A stretch of DNA of 60,042 nucleotides, from assembly GCF_009917485.1 (NCBI RefSeq), contig NZ_QZDT01000011.1:1-60042 (forward strand). The letters are read 5' to 3'. The translations under genes and the position numbers were made by a program. This DNA comes from Parablautia muri (GTDB lineage: Bacteria > Bacillota > Clostridia > Lachnospirales > Lachnospiraceae). A model generated the notes under the pieces. It made no database searches, was not told where the DNA came from, and was given only the letters and a program-made list of their open reading frames with translations. Positions 8,163-16,643 of this stretch are shown in pieces (the first letter of the stretch is position 1; every line of letters starts with the position of its first letter).

Positions 8163-10199
8163 TTACTTTTTCCTCTCAATAGTCTTTATTTTTTTGAATT
8201 CAAAAGTCTGCCAGTTACCTTGAACCGGTTTATACAAAAAAATATTTGCCCCTATGTTTGAAACGGTTCCTGCCACATCCATCATCAATTTGTTATAATG
8301 CGACATCACACAATATGCTCCATTACGATCTCTGTAAATATACCATCTTTGATTTGCCAGCCCTGTATAAGTATTTTGTACAACGTTAGTTTCATTTGTA
8401 TTTCCAAAACGGTATGCTGTCAGATATTTGCCCGAATTAACGGCCCTTATTGTGTATAACCCTTCCCCAACATATTGTAATTCAAACTGCTGTGGTTCTT
8501 TGCCTGTGCTATTCCAAAGCTGTAGATTAGCATTATCAGACCAAGAACCCTCTGAAATATCTAATGCATAATCCAGATTCCCATAGGGATGGATTGTATA
8601 AATCCCGTCCTGTAAAATATGTGTATTTTCCACGTATTGATTCCATATCGTTTCTGCCTCTTTATCCATTTCCTTTTCTGTAAAAGATAAGCTTTCATCA
8701 TGTGTATCAATTGACACACTGGAGATCACTTTCCCCGTATCACTATCCAATACAACAATATTAAGCCCTCTTTTATTAACCGCATAATTGATATCATCTA
8801 TTTGTATCGTTGAAATATCGCCATAAACATATCCACCGCTTTCTATATAAAAATTTTTACCCATGCTATTAAAATTGTCTTCTAATTTCAAAGGTGCAGC
8901 CGCCCATCTGTCAAATAGCACCTTTCCTTTATCAATCACTGCAATATAAGAATTTTGCACATGTTCCTCATTAAATCCATTTTGCAGCCCTAAACGTTTA
9001 ATATATCCCTCTATATATCCGTAAAATGAAGCACAAGCATCATCTTTTACAGCAATAATAATGCATAAATTATCTTTATTTGCCTCCAAAACCTGCATAT
9101 AAGACAATGTTTGCTCTTTTGAATCAATAAGATTTTCTGTTTCAAATTCTCTATATAATTCCAAATTGTTATCCCAATATTCTCTGACTTTCGAATGCAA
9201 ATTTTGACCTAATTTCCTTTGTTTCTTTAAATATTCTGCAAATCTCTTAGAATATTTGCATGCCCCCCAATAATTTAAATGTGTACCCGTATCGGGTGTA
9301 TCCACATCCCAGGCAATGCCCATTTCTTCATCACCAAAAATCAAACACTCCAAATCATAATCTTCCAAAAAATTACTTATAGTTTCCAAATTATCATCCG
9401 TAAGAACCGTAGTCTGACCTATAAATGGTATAAACGTTACTTTTTTCACCTTACATAATGTAAACATTTTTTCAAAATATTGTTTATTTTTTTCACTTAT
9501 TACTCGATTTTCTTGCTTTTCGTTTCCTGATAGATCATAAGTCAAAAAACTGCGCTTATTTTTTTGTAAAATATCAGAAAAATTGCGCTTTTCAAATGTT
9601 AAATATGAACCTAATAAGGCATAATCAGAATTATCATAAGAAAAATCCACCTTTTCCAATTCTTTCCATCTTGTATGAAATGACAACATTGGAATCAAAA
9701 GCTGTAACCAATTTCTTTCTTCTATCTGATTCTCTATACATGCCCTGATTTTTGTAGGGCCAAATTTCATATAAGTTAAAGCTTTCGGTACTGCTGATGC
9801 CTCGTATTTCTCACTGACTGCAATGGATGATTCCGATAAAAGTGCACTTGCATCCCAAAATATATATTGGGGGGACTGATATTTTAATGCTTCTTCCATC
9901 CAGTAATAAGTAAGCCCGATTCCTTCACCTGTACATCCCAGACAATATCCCGTAAATCCCGTTTCCGCATATATTAATGAAGGATTTATGGAATAATAAC
10001 TTTTGCTGTCTCCTATTGTAATATAGTCTAAAGAATCCTTCTCCAACTGGTAAAAGGTTTGGAACCTATTTGTCTCACCCTGACTCGATGCATCAGTTCC
10101 ATAAATCCACTTTGGCGTCAATAACTTTTGTAATAATATAAAAAGAAAAACAAACAAGAAAATAAAAATAATCATTTTAGCAATTTTGCCTGACTTCAA
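8163..10199 (-). CDS. Membrane-anchored SGNH protein with ILEI-like and ricin-type lectin domains
   Basis: A roughly 678-residue protein with an N-terminal transmembrane anchor (about residues 10-30). An SGNH/DltD-like region follows, with GDSKSYY near residue 65-72 and a DTGTHLNYWGA motif near 305-315 that supplies the Asp/His pair. Around residues 415-510 an ILEI/FAM3-like domain is suggested by KRGLNIVVLD and SIDTH. The C-terminal 140 residues resemble a ricin B-type beta-trefoil, with QRWYI as a QxW repeat. The start is probably TTG 10199, which has GGAGG eight bases upstream; the frame itself opens at TTG 10214. It abuts the MBOAT gene, like the DltD or AlgJ/X partners of MBOATs. The lectin probably holds the glycan acceptor outside the cell. 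Domain calls beyond SGNH are from memory of motifs. Confidence 0.8.
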   Translation of the reverse strand: MKSGKIAKMIIFIFLFVFLFILLQKLLTPKWIYGTDASSQGETNRFQTFYQLEKDSLDYITIGDSKSYYSINPSLIYAETGFTGYCLGCTGEGIGLTYYWMEEALKYQSPQYIFWDASALLSESSIAVSEKYEASAVPKALTYMKFGPTKIRACIENQIEERNWLQLLIPMLSFHTRWKELEKVDFSYDNSDYALLGSYLTFEKRNFSDILQKNKRSFLTYDLSGNEKQENRVISEKNKQYFEKMFTLCKVKKVTFIPFIGQTTVLTDDNLETISNFLEDYDLECLIFGDEEMGIAWDVDTPDTGTHLNYWGACKYSKRFAEYLKKQRKLGQNLHSKVREYWDNNLELYREFETENLIDSKEQTLSYMQVLEANKDNLCIIIAVKDDACASFYGYIEGYIKRLGLQNGFNEEHVQNSYIAVIDKGKVLFDRWAAAPLKLEDNFNSMGKNFYIESGGYVYGDISTIQIDDINYAVNKRGLNIVVLDSDTGKVISSVSIDTHDESLSFTEKEMDKEAETIWNQYVENTHILQDGIYTIHPYGNLDYALDISEGSWSDNANLQLWNSTGKEPQQFELQYVGEGLYTIRAVNSGKYLTAYRFGNTNETNVVQNTYTGLANQRWYIYRDRNGAYCVMSHYNKLMMDVAGTVSNIGANIFLYKPVQGNWQTFEFKKIKTIERKK

Positions 10200-10243
10200 T
10201 TGTATTTCCTCCAATTTTACATTTCAAAATCACTCTTACAAAT

Positions 10244-12298
10244 TTATAATTCATACCGATGCCGATTCACAACCTGCCTTTGAAATTCCGGTGCAAGCTC
10301 GCAAAAATAGCCGCTCCACCCCCATACGCGCACAATCAGGTTGCTATGTCTTTCCGGATGTTTCATTGCGTCACACAATACCCGGTAATCCAATACATTC
10401 AATTGCAGCTGCTGATTCCCCATCTTTACAAAACACCGGAGAATATCCGCCAGTTTTCCCAACCCCTCCTGGGTACTTAATGCAGACGGAGAAAATTCAA
10501 CCGTAATCGGTCCACCGTTCATGATTCTGGAATAATCAATCACGGAAAAAGATTGTAGTACACTTAACAGACCATTTATCTTCACTCCCTGGGCAGGTGC
10601 AAGGCTGGAGGGCAGCGCCTCCCCTGCTCTCCTCCCATCAATCGTAGCTCCTACTACAGGTTCGATAATCCAATCATTCGTCCGGTTTGTCAGCCAAATA
10701 TAAAACTGCGCGCTTCCGGTTCCCGGCCTTATTCTGCACCGTCTGTCAGAATAATGCTCGCAAGCATCTGCAAACCAGTTAAAAATATCATATAATCCCT
10801 CATCTACCTGTTCATCCCCGTTTCCCACTTTGGGGAATTCATTTCTCAGATAGTCACGTTCAGCTTCAAAACCCTCATAATTCTTATCCACTGCCTCCTT
10901 TAGACGTAAAAGTTCTTCCTGCTTTCCCTGACGAATCATATTTCTTATTAGATAAAGCGCATCCGCCGCGTTTGCACTTCCTGCACCATGTATTCCCCGG
11001 TTCCTGTATCTGGCACATTGGGTTACATCTTTGCAGGCAGATACTGTTCCGTGGAAAAAAAGTGACACCAGTGGTGAGGGCAGAAGAAACTGGTTTCTAT
11101 TTTCCAGAATATTTTTCACCTGCCAGTCAATATTCTTCCGGATGATTTTCTCCATCCGCGTCTCGTCCATGTCTGTCAGATCTGGGCTCTTTAGTACCTC
11201 ACCCACCGCATACGGAAAAGATACCGCTCCCTGGTTTACAATATCCAGCCCCTTACCCGGAATAATAAATTCCCAGCATGCCGCCACCGTGTAATTGCGG
11301 GCATCTTCCAAAGAATAGCCTACTTTTACCAGTGCCGGGATTACCACTTCGTCATTAGAATACTGTGGAAAACCTAAACCGGCTTTTGTAAGTTTACAGC
11401 CCAATAAAAGCAGATCCTTAGGCGTATTGGAATCAATCCGCAAATTGATTTTGGGGTCAATCAGCCTCAATTTTTCGGAAACTTTCAAAAACAGATAGGT
11501 CAGTTCATTGATACCCTCTGTCCCATCAGGTTTTACTCCTCCCAGCATCATGCTCTGCCCGTTATCTCCCTGCTGCACACCAAAATATAGATCCGTGTCT
11601 TTATTCAGGGAAATAAAAAACTCTCCGATAAGTTCCTCCGCTTCCTGCGGTGTCACCTTCCCTTCTGCAATATCATCCCGGTAAAAGGAAATTAAATACT
11701 GGTCAATCCGTCCAAATCCCAATTGATAGTTACCTGCCAGATAGAACATAGACGAAATAAAGCGTACTGCCTGCAGCGCCTGTGCAAAGCTTTGAGCCGG
11801 CTGCATGGGCACTGTTTGCAGAAGTTCCTTAACGTATCTATTGCCAACTCTCTCTGCCTCACGACCATAACGCTCTGCCAATTCTTCAATCGCCTGAATC
11901 GTGATCAGGCAGCACATAAGGAAATCCTTTTCCTTTCTGTCAGCACTCCTCATCCGGATATTTATCTCATCCCTGATTCCTCCAAATCCTTTTTCCAGTA
12001 AAATACTGTAATCCGGACAGACATTATTGATCACGTTATAAACTTTCCCGTTTACATCAAATTCAGCTTCTATATCTTCAGGAGAATAAGCCGGTGTTAC
12101 ATTCCGGTTTGTCCTGGTGAATGTAATCTTTTCTCTCGGGAAAACAATCGGAGTTTCCGCCTCACACATTGCTTTGAAATGTTCCGCAGCCTTCCGTTGG
12201 AAGGACCATTCCTTTAATGGCACATAGAATATGCTATTTCCGCGATCCTGCCGAAAAACCCGGTAATATCTTTTCTGCGCAAAATCTCTGTTTCTCAT
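10244..12298 (-). CDS. Divergent glycyl radical enzyme (CxE type, function unknown)
   Basis: A glycyl radical enzyme of about 684 residues, shorter than the 760-840 usual for PFL or diol dehydratases. The C-terminal RVWGWSGYF holds the radical glycine (about residue 661). The active-site loop DARNYTVAACWEF aligns with the GCVEP loop of glycerol dehydratase and choline lyase and gives a thiyl cysteine (about 342) two residues before a glutamate (344). PFL has Cys-Cys here, so this is not pyruvate formate-lyase. The ATG 12298 is preceded by an overlapping GTG, and an AGGGAG lies upstream. The gene sits between a GlfT2-like glycosyltransferase and the SGNH gene, and an activase is encoded nearby. 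A radical elimination or C-C/C-O bond step on a glycan or acyl precursor is likely, but the substrate is unknown. Confidence 0.82.
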   Translation of the reverse strand: MRNRDFAQKRYYRVFRQDRGNSIFYVPLKEWSFQRKAAEHFKAMCEAETPIVFPREKITFTRTNRNVTPAYSPEDIEAEFDVNGKVYNVINNVCPDYSILLEKGFGGIRDEINIRMRSADRKEKDFLMCCLITIQAIEELAERYGREAERVGNRYVKELLQTVPMQPAQSFAQALQAVRFISSMFYLAGNYQLGFGRIDQYLISFYRDDIAEGKVTPQEAEELIGEFFISLNKDTDLYFGVQQGDNGQSMMLGGVKPDGTEGINELTYLFLKVSEKLRLIDPKINLRIDSNTPKDLLLLGCKLTKAGLGFPQYSNDEVVIPALVKVGYSLEDARNYTVAACWEFIIPGKGLDIVNQGAVSFPYAVGEVLKSPDLTDMDETRMEKIIRKNIDWQVKNILENRNQFLLPSPLVSLFFHGTVSACKDVTQCARYRNRGIHGAGSANAADALYLIRNMIRQGKQEELLRLKEAVDKNYEGFEAERDYLRNEFPKVGNGDEQVDEGLYDIFNWFADACEHYSDRRCRIRPGTGSAQFYIWLTNRTNDWIIEPVVGATIDGRRAGEALPSSLAPAQGVKINGLLSVLQSFSVIDYSRIMNGGPITVEFSPSALSTQEGLGKLADILRCFVKMGNQQLQLNVLDYRVLCDAMKHPERHSNLIVRVWGWSGYFCELAPEFQRQVVNRHRYEL

Positions 12299-12301
12299 CA
12301 C

Positions 12302-12421
12302 CTTTTACACTCCCTGCACGCCGCTTTGCGGCACAAACAATACATAAATCTTTCCAAAAGAACTGCCCCCATACATAGTCTGGAAGTTCATCTTCAAACT
12401 TCTCCCTTAGTTCTCCTTTGG
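12302..12421 (-). promoter_or_regulatory. Hairpin-bearing leader before the glycyl radical enzyme gene
   Basis: The gap between the GlfT2-like gene and the radical-enzyme gene holds the perfect small hairpin GCCGCAAAGCGGC, then TGCAGGGAG as ribosome binding site. The same order of parts (G/C hairpin, TGC, purine-rich RBS) is found before the genes at 14239, 57804 and the GT2 at about 19950. It is probably a translational or mRNA-stability leader. Confidence 0.4.
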
Positions 12422-14239
12422 TCACTCCAAGTTCAAATATTTCTTCCAAAAATCAAATGAGGTTAATCTGGGTAAATTTGTCCTGTAATCCTTAAGCAAG
12501 CTGTCATAATTTTTTTCTATTTCCGCCAATAATTTCCTGAACTGCTTTTTTAGCTTTCTTTCCATATGGTAGTCAAACTCACGCAGCACACTGGTTTTGT
12601 TCAAAAGATTATATACCTTCACATGCCTTTTTATCAGAAAAGTCTCCACCGGAGGGTACCATTCCTGCGCAAGATTCATACCTTTCCGCTTCAGGACACA
12701 CTTCGAGGCAGGTACACACTTATAGCAGACCTGAATCAGGCGAACACAGATTCTTTTCAGTCTTGCATAATGAAACGGTTTATCCTTTACAGCTTTTAAT
12801 TCATAAAAATCAGTTACCGGCTCTCTTGCTTCCTCTGCAATTCTGCCGACTGTCTCTGCAATCTCCTGCACATCCTCGTCAAAAACCCGGCTCCCCTTTA
12901 AAACATCTTCCAAGGCCCTGATGTATAACTGTGCCGAAACGTAATCATAGGTATCCAGGCTATATCGGAATCCTGCGCTATACAGCCGCCCAAAATTTTT
13001 TTTAAATCCGTCCGAATACAAAGCATTTATCATAAACATATTGCGAGACATATAATAGGCTTCCGTTGCTTTACCCACCCGATAGTAGAATGGGGCATGC
13101 CACACACAGATACCGTTTAGCTGGATAAAGGCCTTTCCAAACTTCCTGCGTCCATATTCCACGTCATCCCCACGAATAAATACAGGGAGGGGCAGGTCAT
13201 TTATACTCTTTTCCTTATCCATCGGAAAGCAACTGTAAAACCATGCAGCATTTGCTTTTGACCGCTTATTATGATAGACACTTTCCGGAATATCATTTAC
13301 CTTTAATATCTCCTCAAACTCCGTAAGATTAGCCCCCTGATGATAGGCAGCTACCCACAATCCATCCTCTACTGCCAGGTTTTCAACAAAAATGTTTTTG
13401 TGATATAGATCCAGCATCGCACCATTTATGACTGCGTCTTTGTACTCTTCCCTAAGATAATCCGCCAACACCAATGTCCGGTAAAAGCTTTCGGGAATGA
13501 TTTCCACATCATCATCCATAAAGAGACATCTTGTATAATCCTCCCTTGCCCTGCAAGCCTCAATCAATCCCCGGGCAAACCCACCTGCTCCGCCCGCATT
13601 GATATTATAAAAAACAGTAACATATTCATTACTCCGGCTTAAATCCAGAGTCTTCCCATTATCAATAACAAACAAGTGCATTCGGTTCCTTAAAGCTTCA
13701 TTTTCTGAAAGATAATTTTCAAACATTGCCATCGCTTTGTGAATATATGCTTCTCTTTTATAAGTACAGATCACAATCGCAAGTATGTTTTCTCTGACCG
13801 GAGGAATATCTGTATACCATCCCGCCGACCGGAATCTGCATGGGGCATCCTTTCTATCTCTTATAATGAAATAAACAGCGTCATAGGCGGCAGGATTATC
13901 TATCTTGATATATCTTTCCTCCTGGTTATCCCTGAATTCCTCAAATATCAGTTTTTCATCAATATGCCCATAAGCGGCATTTTGATTGCTTCCCACAATT
14001 TCAACGCAAAAGTCGCCTTTTATATCCAGTTTTAAAAATAAATTTCGGACAGCTCCATAATGAAACCATTTTTTGGCTGCAAACAAATTCATCCATGTAT
14101 TAAAGTACAACTCATTCAATGCCACCAACGGTTCCCCAAATGCCATGCATTCCGTCTGACTGAATCGAAAAAACAGTTTTTGGCAGTCCCTTTCTTTCAC
14201 TCCAGGCATCACAACCCGCTGCAACAGTTCTTTACCCAT
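12422..14239 (-). CDS. GlfT2-like bifunctional GT2 glycosyltransferase
   Basis: A 605-residue protein built like mycobacterial GlfT2: an N-terminal beta-sandwich (about residues 1-150), a GT-A catalytic domain starting at ILAIVICTYKRE, and a helical C-terminal region. The metal-binding motif is FMDDDVEI. FIRGDDVEYGRR and VWHAPF match the acceptor-site acid and histidine motifs of galactofuranosyltransferases. The start ATG 14239 has GGAGGGG six bases upstream, better than the TTG 14263 frame. Family knowledge suggests transfer of a furanose such as Galf onto a lipid-linked glycan. No UDP-galactopyranose mutase is encoded in the window, so the donor is unproven. Confidence 0.85.
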   Translation of the reverse strand: MGKELLQRVVMPGVKERDCQKLFFRFSQTECMAFGEPLVALNELYFNTWMNLFAAKKWFHYGAVRNLFLKLDIKGDFCVEIVGSNQNAAYGHIDEKLIFEEFRDNQEERYIKIDNPAAYDAVYFIIRDRKDAPCRFRSAGWYTDIPPVRENILAIVICTYKREAYIHKAMAMFENYLSENEALRNRMHLFVIDNGKTLDLSRSNEYVTVFYNINAGGAGGFARGLIEACRAREDYTRCLFMDDDVEIIPESFYRTLVLADYLREEYKDAVINGAMLDLYHKNIFVENLAVEDGLWVAAYHQGANLTEFEEILKVNDIPESVYHNKRSKANAAWFYSCFPMDKEKSINDLPLPVFIRGDDVEYGRRKFGKAFIQLNGICVWHAPFYYRVGKATEAYYMSRNMFMINALYSDGFKKNFGRLYSAGFRYSLDTYDYVSAQLYIRALEDVLKGSRVFDEDVQEIAETVGRIAEEAREPVTDFYELKAVKDKPFHYARLKRICVRLIQVCYKCVPASKCVLKRKGMNLAQEWYPPVETFLIKRHVKVYNLLNKTSVLREFDYHMERKLKKQFRKLLAEIEKNYDSLLKDYRTNLPRLTSFDFWKKYLNLE

Positions 14240-14240
14240 T

Positions 14241-14358
14241 CTTATCCCCTCCGCATATCGCAAGCCTTGCTTGCGATACTGCCGCCATTAAAGAGTTTGG
14301 AAGTTTAACTTCCAAACTTATTCCCTACGCATACCGCAAGCCTTGCTTGCGATACTGC
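14241..14358 (-). repeat. Tandem 42-nt hairpin-RBS units flanking an 11-bp palindrome
   Basis: Two direct copies of a 42-nt unit occupy 14317-14358 and 14241-14282 and differ at three positions. Each holds the hairpin CGCAAGCCTTGCTTGCG on the plus strand and ends in a purine-rich RBS (GGGAATAAG or GGGGATAAG on the minus strand). Between them is a perfect palindrome, GTTTGGAAGTT (14295-14305) with AACTTCCAAAC (14307-14317). The second copy supplies the RBS of the GlfT2-like gene; the first has no gene start after it. Confidence 0.75.
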
Positions 14359-14370
14359 ATTATATTGTTC

Positions 14371-15138
14371 TTAAACGTAATTTTTTATCTGGTATCCTTT
14401 ACCGGAAAGCCACCCGGCAAAGTGTTCAATATTGTCCGTATTATTTTTTGTATACCAGTTTTTCAGGGGATACTCCATTCCATAAACAGGATATTTCCCA
14501 CCAGCCAGCTTATTATAGGGCAGCAGATGAATTTCCGTTTCCGGCCTGCACACCTCCACAATCAGTTTCCCCGCACTTTCCAGATTGTAGCGGGTATCTG
14601 TAATTTCCGGAATCATAGGCATCCGCAGAATGGTCTTCTTCTGTGTTCCCATCAGATACTTTAAATTTTCCAGAATAATCTGGTTGGAAACGCCTGTATA
14701 TTTCCTGTGGGCGGCATCATCAATCAGTTTCAGGTCAAAATAAACCATGTCAAACTGCTCTGCCAAGGCGGAGAATTTCTTCGGTTCACAATAGCCTGAA
14801 GTATCCAAAAGCTTATGTATCCCCCTGCACCGCTCTGCAAATTTCAAAAGGAAATCTGCCTGCATGCCTGGCTCCCCTCCGGAAAAGGTAATTCCGCCTC
14901 CGCAGTTGTGGAAATACGGCCTATAAGAGTCCATTCTCTTTGTCAGCTCCTCCAACGTCCATTCCCTCCCGGTCATTTTCCCGGTCCGGCTGTTACATTG
15001 TGGAAGGGGACTTATTCCCTCGGGATTATGACACCATCTGCACTTAAGGGGGCATCCCTTCATAAATACCGTTACCCGTACTCCCGGTCCGTCATGAATG
15101 GAATATTCTTTTATATCAAAAACAATTCCTTTGTCCAT
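14371..15138 (-). CDS. Glycyl-radical-enzyme activating enzyme (radical SAM, PFL-AE-like)
   Basis: A 255-residue radical SAM activase. GCPLKCRWCHNPE carries the CX3CX2C iron-sulfur ligands, and GGGITFSGGEPG is the SAM-binding GGE motif. The spacing between these two motifs is short, as in PFL-AE, so the ferredoxin-like insert with extra clusters found in glycerol-dehydratase activases is absent. Start ATG 15138 follows CAGGAAAA and overlaps the upstream methyltransferase gene by 23 bases; the frame extends to 15222 without a better RBS. It should generate the glycyl radical on the enzyme encoded at 10244. Only the GlfT2-like gene separates the two. Confidence 0.9.
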   Translation of the reverse strand: MDKGIVFDIKEYSIHDGPGVRVTVFMKGCPLKCRWCHNPEGISPLPQCNSRTGKMTGREWTLEELTKRMDSYRPYFHNCGGGITFSGGEPGMQADFLLKFAERCRGIHKLLDTSGYCEPKKFSALAEQFDMVYFDLKLIDDAAHRKYTGVSNQIILENLKYLMGTQKKTILRMPMIPEITDTRYNLESAGKLIVEVCRPETEIHLLPYNKLAGGKYPVYGMEYPLKNWYTKNNTDNIEHFAGWLSGKGYQIKNYV

Positions 15139-15838
15139 TTTTCCTGTAATAGACAACCCATACGGCTTTGCCGCAGCAGCTATCCATAAGCTCCGCATCC
15201 CCATTATTTTGATAAAATTCATTTTCTATCGTCAGACCAAATTTTTCCGGCTGTGTTAAAAAGGGCTTGCTGCTTTTATCCTCTATATCAATTGCCACTG
15301 CCAGAATTCCGTCAAACTCCAATAAGCCACACATCTTTTCGAAATCCTTTTCATCCATTAATATGGTTTTATTCTCATCAAACGCTATAATCACGCAGAA
15401 TTTACTTTGAATCCCATCTATTGTTCCTGTTTGAAATGTAACATAATCGGAACCGTAATACATCTTCCCTGCACGGGTATAATAGTCAATACTGTTCAGG
15501 CACAGACAGTTATCGATAGGCCCATACTGTGACAACAGATCCGCCCCTGTTCCGTAACCGCTCTCAACATCCAAAACACTGTCATTTTCTTTGATATATC
15601 TAAGCAGATATAAATACCGGTAAACCATCTGCTCCGATGCCATAAAAAGCTTGTCAAGACACCAGCCGTCCTTCGCGCCTCCCCTGGTTTGCAGGGTGCT
15701 TCTGTCCTCTAGCACCGATATCCGTCTCTGCAAATCCAGCACCACATCCCTGATGAGAAGTATCTGCTTATGCTGTGGATTTAATTTGTAATAAATTCTT
15801 TTCAGCGCTCCTTTTAGCCTGCGTATCAACTTTTTCAT
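15116..15838 (-). CDS. SAM-dependent methyltransferase-like protein of the glycan locus
   Basis: A 240-residue protein with a basic, helical N terminus (about residues 1-50, possible coiled coil or membrane association) and a class I methyltransferase core starting at DSVLDVESGYGTGADLL, the glycine-rich SAM loop. The C terminus is short and ends in YYRKNGQRNCF. It follows the Wzt gene by 11 bases, so translation is coupled. O-antigen loci of the Wzm/Wzt type often carry a methyltransferase that caps the chain. That is a reasonable but unproven role here. The core is divergent, so confidence in catalysis is moderate. Confidence 0.65.
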   Translation of the reverse strand: MKKLIRRLKGALKRIYYKLNPQHKQILLIRDVVLDLQRRISVLEDRSTLQTRGGAKDGWCLDKLFMASEQMVYRYLYLLRYIKENDSVLDVESGYGTGADLLSQYGPIDNCLCLNSIDYYTRAGKMYYGSDYVTFQTGTIDGIQSKFCVIIAFDENKTILMDEKDFEKMCGLLEFDGILAVAIDIEDKSSKPFLTQPEKFGLTIENEFYQNNGDAELMDSCCGKAVWVVYYRKNGQRNCF

Positions 15839-15849
15839 AGCAATCTAAT

Positions 15850-16593
15850 TTATCTCCCTGCTTGCGCCATCATATATATGTGGTATTTTTCAAGTATTTC
15901 CTGTGCCAAACCTATCTTTCTGATTTCCCCATCATGCAGCCATATTACCCTGTCGCATAGCCTTTGAAGGGTTTCAATATTATGTGATACAATAATTACC
16001 GTTCTGTTCTTATCTTGTATTAACGTTTCCATTTTCGTAAAACTCTTCCTCTGAAAATTTTCATCTCCAACGCTCAATACCTCGTCCACCAGAATAATAT
16101 CTGTTTCCAAATTGCATGTGATTGAAAAAGCCAGCTTCGCATGCATGCCGCTGGAATATGTCTTAACCGGCCTGTCAATAAACTCTCCCAGTTCAGCAAA
16201 ATCAATGATTTCTTTTTCTCTCTTCTTGATTTCTTTCTCTGTAAACCCCAGCAGCATACCGGATAAATAAATATTTTTCCTTCCTGTCAGGGTATCCTTA
16301 AAACCCACTCCTAAAGAAAGCAAAGACACTGTATTTTCCTTCAAATCAATGGTACCGGAATTGGGACAGAATACTCCGGCAATCGCTCTAAGCAGGGTAG
16401 ACTTTCCACTTCCATTTTTCCCTATTATCCCTAATATTTCTCCTTTTTCCACCTGAAAGGAAATTCCTTTTATGGCTTCAAATTCTTCCGCTTTCTCCGC
16501 ATCCCGCCGCAACAAATTCCTTTGTATGGAAAAATTTTTCATTAGCTTATATGTAATTATGACATTTGAAACGTCTATAGCAATTTCTCCCAT
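15850..16593 (-). CDS. wzt: ABC exporter ATPase for polysaccharide (Wzt/TagH-like)
   Basis: A 247-residue ABC ATPase with Walker A GKNGSGKST, signature YSSGMHAKLAF, Walker B DIILVDEVLSVGD and the switch histidine in IIVSHN. The sequence pattern, including SGM in place of SGGQ, is that of the polysaccharide and teichoic acid exporter group. It has no C-terminal glycan-binding domain, so chain length is probably not sensed by this subunit. The start ATG follows AGGGGAAGGAT. The partner permease gene lies 50 bases upstream. Together they would flip a lipid-linked glycan to the outer face of the membrane. Confidence 0.92.
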   Translation of the reverse strand: MGEIAIDVSNVIITYKLMKNFSIQRNLLRRDAEKAEEFEAIKGISFQVEKGEILGIIGKNGSGKSTLLRAIAGVFCPNSGTIDLKENTVSLLSLGVGFKDTLTGRKNIYLSGMLLGFTEKEIKKREKEIIDFAELGEFIDRPVKTYSSGMHAKLAFSITCNLETDIILVDEVLSVGDENFQRKSFTKMETLIQDKNRTVIIVSHNIETLQRLCDRVIWLHDGEIRKIGLAQEILEKYHIYMMAQAGR

Positions 16594-16643
16594 ATCCTTC
16601 CCCTGCCACTTCTCATCTGCTCTGCTTACCCAAATTTATATAT

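Noticed and set aside
10244-12298. Reading the radical enzyme as pyruvate formate-lyase
   Set aside because: The Cys-Cys active site is absent; the loop is AACWEF and the protein is too short.
12234-12449. 71-codon frame between the GlfT2-like gene and the radical enzyme gene
   Set aside because: It starts with TTG, overlaps both neighbours out of frame and mostly translates the hairpin leader.
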